From: Protopterus annectens
Taxonomy: Eukaryota > Chordata > Ceratodontiformes > Protopteridae
DNA: 64,000 nucleotides
NCBI RefSeq assembly: GCF_019279795.1
Contig: NC_056733.1
Coordinates: 1,421,393,552 to 1,421,457,551, forward strand
Direction of reading: 5' to 3'
How positions within the stretch are numbered: position 1 is the stretch's first letter; each line of letters opens with the position of its first letter. The notes beneath the pieces were generated by a model. That model saw nothing but the letters and a program-made list of their open reading frames with translations, had not been told where the DNA came from and searched no databases. Positions 56,998 to 64,000 of this stretch are shown here, in pieces. The position numbers and the translations under genes were made by a program.

Positions 56998-57004
56998 TAA
57001 TGCC

Positions 57005-57211
57005 CTAGCCAGGCATTCAATGGAATGTCATCTTTTTAAAAAATTCCTATTTTCAGTATTGGATAATATTAATAATGGTATATTTATTGGCCACAAAAAA
57101 TTGATGTTGGAATGTAAGGAATCTATCTGGCAAGTTTATTTAGGGGCGGATAGAAAGCCAGGTCTTAATGAGACCATCAATACAAAATGTTTTTTGGAAA
57201 TGGGAAATTAA
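57005..57211 (+). pseudogene. C-terminal end of the Penelope-like ORF after a frameshift
   Basis: Frame 2 reads ALARHSMECHLF (the His/Cys part of GIY-YIG), then VLDNINNGIFIGHKK and GADRKPGLNETINTKCFL, the typical family end. The segment carrying the usual R-I-x-E-H motif between the two frames seems shortened. The same C-terminal remnant is present at 52389-52553. Confidence 0.85.
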
Positions 57212-57567
57212 TTAACAAATTAACTACATATACATATAAAAACAATACATGGTTTTTATTCTTAATGAAATTTTATATGTGCAATGTTTGCTGCTATTTG
57301 ATGTTATTCATTAATTAAGCATTGTTATTTTTATGTGTATTTTTTAAGTAAGTGCTTTTAGAGCTATACATACATTGTATCTTAAAATTTTGATTAATTG
57401 ATTAATTAATTAAGTACTTTTCAGTATTTAAGTTGGTTTAGAGGATGGTGTAGTTGTTTCTGAAGAAGTTCACAGGAATATTAAAGTGGATGAAAGCGCT
57501 AAAACAACTGCTTGGTGTCTCATACTTTATACTGCATTGGATGAATTCGCTGGTTTGGTGTTTTTTT
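57046..57567 (+). repeat. Right terminal repeat of the Penelope-like element
   Basis: Copies the two outer blocks of the left repeat with only a few substitutions, but 12 bp (57309-57320) replace the 778 bp segment of the left side. It ends in a T run at 57567, after which unrelated DNA follows. Confidence 0.88.
57452..57509 (+). ncRNA. Type I hammerhead ribozyme candidate (right repeat)
   Basis: Same fold as at 53561: AGTTGTTT/AAACAACT closing stem, CTGAAGA core, GAA, AGCGCT and a terminal A. One substitution in stem II (TTCACA for TTCACT) removes its loop-closing pair. Two copies in the same orientation 3.9 kb apart would release a unit-length RNA. Confidence 0.65.
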
Positions 57568-57569
57568 AA

Positions 57570-59525
57570 ATAATAAATAGAACTATATCAAAATGTTAAA
57601 CTACACAACCCATTTATTTTACTGTGATCAGAAAATTCACACAACTGTAAATTGTCCACTGGAAGGCACATTCCTGTAGAAATTTCAATAATGCTTGGTA
57701 GAATACCAAGTGGTGTACCTTCAGGCCAATGAAACTGGTGCATGGACTACAAAAGTCCCTATAGGACTGCCAAAACAAATCTTGCTCTACGTATAAACTG
57801 CCACTTACTTTGTAATGTGTGATGTAAACACAGGTCACTGTAGAGCATCTGGGCAGATTTGTTTCAGAAAGGTGGCATCTTCAAAAGTGGTCAGGCCCAG
57901 ATGCAGTAGCAAGTCACTTATTATATTAAGTTTGGGGTGCAAGCTGTGAAGCTTTCTGTTTCTAAGCATGAAGTAAGAAAGGTTGCACCACGTATTAAGC
58001 ACCTTTCATAAACTGTGACAATCACATTTCTGACAATTAACAAACCTAAAAATAAAAAATTTTGATTGACTGTAATTGTTCGGCCAATGGCTGCAGCTGC
58101 TGACCTCGTGGAATTAAATTTAACCACCCCATTCAAATTCATATTGTTTTTGTCACAGCTGAATGCAATGCAATTAGTCAACCAATATCAGTAGAAGCTT
58201 CAACTAAAACATTTTTGAAGATGTAAAACTCCTTAGCACCCTCCATAATTTCCTATATATACTAACTCCACGGTCAAACAACTGCAGAGGAAACTAAAAA
58301 AAAAAAAAAAAAAAAAACTTTGACTCACTGCCAAAGCACAAGAAACTATACTTGCACTGATTCTCAGTGACAAACATAAATCAGTGAGCAGCAACTTGGG
58401 GAAGTTAGCTTGGTAAGTTGCAGTGTCACCCACTTCACACTATATCAAGAATAGGAAGGCCCTTCCAAGACAAACAGTTTCGTTTTTTAGAGGCAGGTAG
58501 ATCTAAGCTCTGCACTTTTCCTGTTTTTCCTATGTGAAATAAATGTCTCATGGAGGGATGGGATCTCAGATAGGAGTCTAATGTGAAATGTGCCCTATAA
58601 CAGGGATTTACACACCTCAGCACAGGCAAGGCAAGAGTCAATGTCTGAATGAACATTAGAAACAGAAGTTACATGAACTTTAACTGAACCCAAAATAAAG
58701 TTTTTGGGCAAATAACAGAGAATTAAAGGAATAGGGGTTGAAAAGGTGTCACTGTCTTTGTTTGATGTCCACATGGAGAAAATGGGTCCATTTGTCTCAT
58801 GTTTTCTGAGTGGAAGGCCGCAGAGGAGGAAATGATGGCAGCAACTCTTTTAGAGAAAGCAGGCCTGTTGGCTATTACTGGACTGAAGGAGTCATGCCTT
58901 CAACATTAGAGAGTGGAAATTTGGGTGCAGTTTGCCTGATGGTTGAGACATTAGTACCCAAAAAAGCCACAAGTGAATGAGATTCTCCAGTAGATAGGAG
59001 AACAGTAGTGGAAGCCAGGTTTGTCTGGTCTAGAAGGGGGGTAAGAGAATAGCTCTGGATTGAAGATTGACTTTCAGGTGAAACTCTCAAAAGAAATGTA
59101 GGAAAACACTAAGGAAACCAGGAAGCAATTTATGAATGACAGCATTCTTAGCCTGACCCCGCCCACAGGAATCAGTATAAAGAAATTTGGACATGTTCAC
59201 TGGCAAGGCAGAGATGTTCTACACTGGACAGACAAGTCTCCTGGTTACTAAGGGAGTTGTGGCTCAGTTCTAAGGCATCAAGACACAGAAGCTGAATCTG
59301 TCTGCTAGGCATATCTCTCAACCTGGAAAAATCAAAAATCTGGAAAAAGGCCCATGAAAAGTAGGTACAACCAGCCAAAAATTGTGATGCTGATTAACAT
59401 AAGATTTGCATGCATAATTATGTAACCCCGCTCACTTCAATGGAATTGTGAGACACCAACATTCAAACGTAAATTGAAGAACAGACAAAATATTAAGCAC
59501 AAAATATAACCAGTCAGACAGCATA
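57570..59525. other. No recognisable gene
   Basis: Poly-A of about 22 at 58296-58317. The phrase ctctcaacctggaaaaatc at about 59310 belongs to the 34-35 kb repeat family. No supported gene. Confidence 0.5.
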
Positions 59526-59532
59526 TCAAACA

Positions 59533-59690
59533 AAGGAAGCTAGCTCAGCGGACAAACCCCTGAGCTATTAATGAACTGCTTCCTATGCCCACGGTACAGG
59601 GTTTGATTACTTCCAGCTTTGTTTGCTTATTCTGTGACTCTGGGCAGCAGCACATTATGAAAATAATCTTCCCCTCCCCCAAAATCACTG
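59533..59690 (+). mobile_element. tRNA-derived SINE, candidate
   Basis: GGAAGCTAGCTCAGCGGACA resembles a tRNA 5' half (A box TAGCTCAGCGG). GTACAGGGTTTGATTACTTCC resembles the T arm (B box GGTTCGATTCC). The spacing of about 50 bp is right for a tRNA head, but the acceptor stem is imperfect, so this is a SINE or tRNA pseudogene rather than a functional tRNA. Confidence 0.5.
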
Positions 59691-61199
59691 ATCACAGTAA
59701 AAATTAAAATGGGCACATCAAGCTGTGGGCATGCATGGTGACGGACAACGTATTTAAGCGTCATCAGGACCTTTTAATTGTTATGCAAAGAAAAATGGTT
59801 GCAGCACAGCAGGTCCATAAACCTGGACTGGTATCAGAACGGTCTACTCTGCTTTGCAGCTCACAGCAATCTTGGTATAAAACCTGTCAAAATTAATGTC
59901 AATGCAAATCTTTTACTGATCTGACCTGAAATACAATTATTACAAGTAAACGTTTTACAGTTTTCTTAATACTGCCATAGTGTGAATGCATGCACATATA
60001 TTGAGCACAATTTTATAAATTACAATTTTAGTTTAAGTTAGGGATACTTACAACCAGTCCTCTTCAATGGGGCTGACTAGCCCATCTAGGCCTGCCCAAT
60101 GGAGGAGCACAAACACACACATATACGCAATTCAAATATGCATTGTTGCTCATAAAATATTCGCTATCACAACAGTCAGTCCACACGCTCAATTATAACA
60201 TTTACAATACAAACTTCCATTACACTCTGTCAGGGGAATGGGTATACAACAGGGACACACCTACTTTTAAGTTACTCTTCGCACAACGCCACTGCAGAAT
60301 GCAACTAAAAAAGCACTACAGATTTCCCGAATCTATCACTCAAGTACCATACCTACAAATACACAAAATGTGGTAGCCAAAATTCCATTCTGAAAAGTGA
60401 CAGCCACAGTAAGAGAAAGAAGACAGTTAGCTACCAACCTCAAGCCAGCAGTCTAAGAACCTATTGGGCCACTTAGTCTCCCTGACACGCAACACTCAAA
60501 ATTGGACTGCTCAGAGTAACTCAACTTATGTAAGATTCTTACATCTTTTCATGCAAATATTTTAGTAAGTAGTGGAAACACATATGCTTACAAGTAAGTA
60601 CCTTGAGTATAGCAGTTATTATTTTAAGGACAGAAGACCATACAGCTTTATTCTCATTATTTATTTACTAAACGACTAAGACTAAAAGTGGTAACGTAAA
60701 ATTGGGCAGCAACAAGCACTGCTAGTGCTTGCCCCTGTACCAGCACTGCACACCCCTACTGGCTAAGCAGTAATGCAATGGAAATCTGGCACATACTTTT
60801 TAATATCAGACTGTTACTGCCCAGTAATACTGCTGCTTTAACCAATGACATCTGGCAGTGGATTGTAACAAACACTCATTGGCTGCAATGTATCAGATCG
60901 GCTGCAGAGAAAAGCAAGAAAACCATCTCTAAAATATTTTCAGAGAGGTTATGAATCACCATCTCATGCGGCAAAGCAAAACAAAACAAAACAAAACATG
61001 CTGACTGTGTGACTCAGGCACTGCAACCCTGTCTCATGACGCTGATGTCATAATGCACTTCCATGCACGTTGATAATGTTGCAGGATACACCAGCAATGT
61101 GTGATGATATCAGAGTTCACTAAAAATGTAAATACAACAAAAAAACAAAATTGGGATTTGTAGGGGGCCACTTGGGAATTCGTGGCACCCTATTATTTA
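59691..61199. other. No recognisable gene
   Basis: Contains a short (AAAAC)n run at about 60976-60998. ORF 60143-60376 lacks recognisable motifs. Confidence 0.5.
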
Positions 61200-61681
61200 A
61201 CCCCAAAAATGGGAAATACTGAGGAATTTGGTACCATTGAGAGCTATGCTGCTAGGGAACCAGCCTTCACAGGAGTATAGTTGCATATTAAAATACTATA
61301 AAACTTGATGGTTATTGACTGATTCACATTATGCTGCAAAAAATGAGGAGTGTGTGCACCCCCCACAATAACATCAGAGTGAACTTGTAATATTATCCTA
61401 TGGCAGAGAGTCTTGATAGGCTAAAAACAGACAGCTTTCATGTCCATGATGTTTAAGTGATGATGGGATATCAAAGGCAACCTGCCACTCTGGATTATCT
61501 GCTCACTGCAGCACCCTTCTTCCCAGTCCACAGCAGTTGTACCTATTGTGACTGATGCTTGAGAAGTCTTTCAATGGTGAGGACTTCCTATTTGCAGATA
61601 AGTGGGATCCAACCACCCCTAAAGATGTGAAAAAGCCACAGAATAGTTTGACTATAAAGGATAGCAAGTTTAAATTCCAAG

Positions 61682-61822
61682 GCCATTAGACCCGAAATGT
61701 CCACTTTTTTAATCTCGTGTGAAGCTTTGCATGGGATCCCATGAAAACTGAGGCCATTAGACCCGAAATGTCCACTTTCTTACCCTCATGTAAAGCTTTG
61801 CATGGGATCCCATGAAAATTGA
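61682..61822. repeat. 70 bp tandem duplication inside the DIRS-like relic
   Basis: Two units (about 61682-61751 and 61752-61822) share ccattagacccgaaatgtcc, agctttgcatgggatcccat and gaaaa.tga. This is a local duplication later than the retroelement insertion. Confidence 0.9.
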
Positions 61823-62444
61823 AACTACGGTAAGATCTAATACTTTGAGACAGACTAAAATGAGTAAATGGACTCCACCACCTACAGAAGGGAAGATAAC
61901 CTGCACTGGGCCAAGAAGGCTCAACAAAAGCCTGTGTTTATACAGCAACTTATAATGGTTAGGAGTTTGAACAAGAAGAAGAAGGAGCAGATAAGACTGT
62001 GATCCCCATGGAAAGGAAACTTTTCAACAAAGACTTTCTTGGTTACGAGATCTAGCATCAATGAGTCAAACAAGCAGTCCACTGTCAAGCTAGAGCAAGA
62101 AACCGTGTTACTGAAATCTCTGGTGAATTGCTACTATGGATATGCACTTTGAGAACACTGACAGAACAGAGGAGCTCAAGGGACAGAGGCTTAAACTGGT
62201 AATGACTGAATACAACCCAGAAGAACAAAGTCATCTTGGACTCCTTTGTGATCTTGATGTGGCTGTAGGCATCTTGGAGGTTCAAGCAGCACATCTACTC
62301 TCCTCCTGGAAAATAAAGGCAGAATGTAGTGAGGTCTTTTAAAAGTCTTTTTTTTTTTTGAATGAGGGCAGTCAGAAGCCACCGAGATACTGTATGTGCT
62401 CCAAGTCATTTTTTTTCTTGTTTGGCAACAAAAAGATTTGGAAT

Positions 62445-62670
62445 GTTGTGTCTTTCAGCTTTTCCCGGTTAGGGGTCACCACAGCGGAACTCTGGTCCGG
62501 TAATGAATGGCAGTGGATTTTTATGTGCCGAGTTGCCAGCTCTGACACACAACCTTCAATGAAGGTACGCCCATTCACGCATGTCTCCACACAGAAGACA
62601 CTCTAGCTGAGAATCGAACAGGACGTCTTACTGTGAGGCAACAACGCTACCGCAGCACCATCACTGCAGT
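62445..62670 (-). mobile_element. tRNA-headed SINE, 226 bp, 18 bp target duplication
   Basis: Flanked by identical AACAAAAAGATTTGGAAT at 62427-62444 and 62671-62688. On the minus strand the head reads GGTGCTGCGGTAGCGTTGTT then GCCTCACAG, and CCTGTTCGATTCTC (B-box-like). The tail region contains TTCCGCTGTGGTGACCCCTA and ends AAAGCTGAAAGACAC. The tRNA head and the 'CCGCTGTGGCGACCCC' type tail resemble SINEs known from fishes and other lower vertebrates. It was inserted into the DIRS-like relic. The perfect duplicate indicates a relatively recent event. Confidence 0.85.
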
Positions 62671-62728
62671 AACAAAAAGATTTGGAATAATATCCTAAAA
62701 TTTGTACTCTGGTGAAGCTTCTGGGATT

Positions 62729-62730
<2 letters not shown>

Positions 62731-62759
<29 letters not shown>

Positions 62760-62760
62760 G
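62731..62760. repeat. Poly-T tract
   Basis: About 29 consecutive T, within the DIRS-like relic. Confidence 0.9.
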
Positions 62761-63121
62761 CAAATCCTTCCGTTACCTGTTTCTGATGGGGAGGGAGCAT
62801 CTAAGAAGAGTAACAAATGGGATAGAGTACCCTTTGGTTTTGACTTGTCCTTGGTTATGTTCTTTAAATCTCTCAGATGGAGTAAAAATTAATTCCCACT
62901 GATTCCAGAGATGGACAGTTGAGTAAGGTCTCACAACTGTTGCTGTATGCTTACTTGTGAATGCCAAGATCCCTGAACATTGCATCCACGAGCTTCTTGG
63001 AAGTTAGACTGGGGGGGCTGCCTCTTCTCAGCATTTTCCTGTTGTCATTGTGGGCCCACCATAACTGCATGAAACTTGGAAATCTCAGAATTCTGTTAAA
63101 TAAATGCTGTGGAGTGTGGAA

Positions 63122-63307
63122 TCTGACACCCACTGCAATGAGTCTTGCCCTGTTGTGCCACATTTGTCTGACACCCACTGCAATAAGAGTCTTGACCTGC
63201 TGTTCCACATTTGTCTGACACCCACTGCAATAAGAGTCTTGCCCTGCTGTGCCACATTTGTCTGACACCCACTGCAATAAGAGTCTTGCCCTGCTGTTCC
63301 ACATTTG
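63122..63307. repeat. Minisatellite, four 45-47 bp units
   Basis: Units 63122-63166, 63167-63213, 63214-63260 and 63261-63307 begin tctgacacccactgcaat and end ccacatttg. The first unit lacks 2 bp, and units alternate between gtgcc and gttcc. All three minus-strand frames stay open through the array, which explains the long repetitive ORFs there; they are not genes. Confidence 0.97.
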
Positions 63308-64000
63308 CTAGATGCTGCCAATACTCTCTGTCACACATGAGGAGGACTGAAAGGGGACAGAAAATAAAGGTAATTTTGGCATCCTTTGCAAAATCAGTTA
63401 GGCACATCTATAAGGACAGGGGTAATAAATACTGCCATTCAAGTAGTTCCCCCCTGCAGCACTTTAGACAGCACGAATCACAAGATTACTTGTATTAGAA
63501 GTTGAGACCAGTCATTAACTCCTCTTTCAGTGATGGATTCAACAACCCCATCAACACGTGGTTCATTTTATTGGACAATTTCCTCTGGAAATATACTATA
63601 TGCAAAAGATAGTCCATCTCCCACAATAAAGGTGGATGTGAACATGTACATCTAAAAAATATTCAATGGAAGGGACTCCCTGTTTGGAGGATGAGCAGCT
63701 CAGCTCTGAACAAATCGACATCTGAGGGCTGTCGCAGAGATGATATTATCTGGTTTTGGGGTCTCAGCTAAATTAAACACACATAAGGGGGCTTGAAGAT
63801 GTGACCTGTTTTCTTGGGTACTGAGGTCAAAATATCCAAGCAACCTTGGTGGTACCCCTTGGGAAGTACACCAAGGGACAGCAGTCAGCATGGAAAAGCC
63901 ATCTCTAAGAGGAAAAAAAAAAAGTACTCTGAACCCTGTGAAAATTATTTTGTAAATATTTAGAAAAAAAAATTACACATTTTAAAATTTTCCAAACGTA
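63308..64000. other. No recognisable gene
   Basis: Unassigned DNA to the window end; the ORF at 63700-63891 (-) has no recognisable domain. Confidence 0.5.

Larger units (their letters stand above)
52356..57567 (+). mobile_element. Penelope-like element: partial tandem copy plus nearly full copy
   Basis: The left part (52389-52651) repeats the 3' coding end and 3' UTR found at 57046-57308. The block 53430-53677 is repeated at 57321-57567. The unit thus occurs as a 5'-truncated copy followed head-to-tail by an almost complete one, the usual Penelope-like layout often described as pLTRs. The right repeat lacks a 778 bp segment (52652-53429) present on the left. A 33 bp perfect inverted flap starts the locus. 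The coding part has RT and GIY-YIG domains. Divergence between the repeats is low, so the insertion is fairly recent, although the reading frame is broken. Confidence 0.9.
61200..62930 (-). pseudogene. DIRS-like retroelement RT/RNase H relic (second copy)
   Basis: Minus-strand pieces read from high to low coordinates: GYSIPF (about 62820), then PRSFTRVQILGYYSKSF (about 62700) and, beyond the SINE, LNLQDAYSHIKITKESK with YQFKPLSLELLCSVSVLKVH (62150-62300). The family's L.DAY.HI.I..SHR..L.F and FQF..LPFGL.SAPRVF.K correspond. Lower down lie LGPVQVIFPSV (about 61890) and TTAVDWEEGCC then QIIQSGRLPLISHHHLNIMDMKAVCF-type text (61440-61540). This corresponds to TDAS..GWGA and LHIN.LEMKAV of the RNase H domain. 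It is heavily decayed. Confidence 0.6.

Noticed and set aside
59533..59610. Possible functional tRNA gene
   Set aside because: A- and B-box-like parts exist, but the acceptor and anticodon stems do not pair well and the head continues into SINE-like sequence.
63085..63407. Several overlapping minus-strand ORFs of 78-117 codons with repeated SGCQTNV text
   Set aside because: They are translations of the 47 bp minisatellite in different frames and have no gene-like context.

Overview
The window looks like repeat-dominated intergenic DNA from a large vertebrate genome. The mix is CR1-type LINEs, DIRS-like tyrosine-recombinase retroelement remnants, a Penelope-like element, a Tc1/mariner copy, a TTF-finger/DUF4371 hAT relic, tRNA-headed SINEs, MITE-like elements and many AT/CA/TTTA microsatellites. 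That mix fits an amphibian, a lungfish or a similar large-genome lineage, but the sequence does not fix the species. I found no convincing host gene, no host exon set, and no rRNA or canonical tRNA gene. Almost every long ORF belongs to a transposable element.

Layout. 0-6 kb: microsatellites, a 3' CR1 fragment (-), a duplicated AT-rich unit, an L1/Tx1-type ORF1 relic (-) and a decayed DIRS-like pol relic (+). 9-15.5 kb: an old long CR1 copy (+), split by a 2.47 kb AAAT-tailed insertion. 15.9-16.1 kb: a 3x67 bp tandem repeat. 16.6-18.2 kb: a CR1 fragment (-). 19.9-23.5 kb: two different MITE-like elements sharing one GC-rich core. 24.5-28.25 kb: the best-preserved CR1 copy, with an 820-residue ORF2 that lacks part of its RT. 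28.77-30.38 kb: a complete but inactive Tc1 element with 240 bp terminal inverted repeats. 30.46-30.97 kb: a fold-back element. 34.5-36 kb: diverged ~200 bp repeats. 36-44.3 kb: a nested stack in which a full-length CR1 (37.58-42.25 kb) sits inside an older CR1, which also carries a MITE with a target duplication. 46.2-47.86 kb: a probable solo LTR containing a short AAAT-tailed insert. 48.2-50.8 kb: a hAT transposase relic. 52.36-57.57 kb: a Penelope-like element. 61.2-62.9 kb: a second DIRS-like relic (-) interrupted by a tRNA-headed SINE with an 18 bp target duplication. 63.12-63.31 kb: a 47 bp tandem repeat.

The most interesting locus is the Penelope-like element. It is arranged as a partial tandem copy followed by a nearly complete copy. 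It has an 892-residue RT/GIY-YIG reading frame, a perfect 33 bp inverted flap at the left edge, and sequences that fold by eye as type I hammerhead ribozymes in both terminal repeats, plus a second, degenerate hammerhead-like motif upstream. The second notable signal is a GC-rich core of about 100 bp, present five times in MITE-like elements whose termini are not all related.

The functional picture is selfish DNA: LINEs copying by target-primed reverse transcription, non-autonomous elements using transposases encoded elsewhere, and relics that record the order of insertions.
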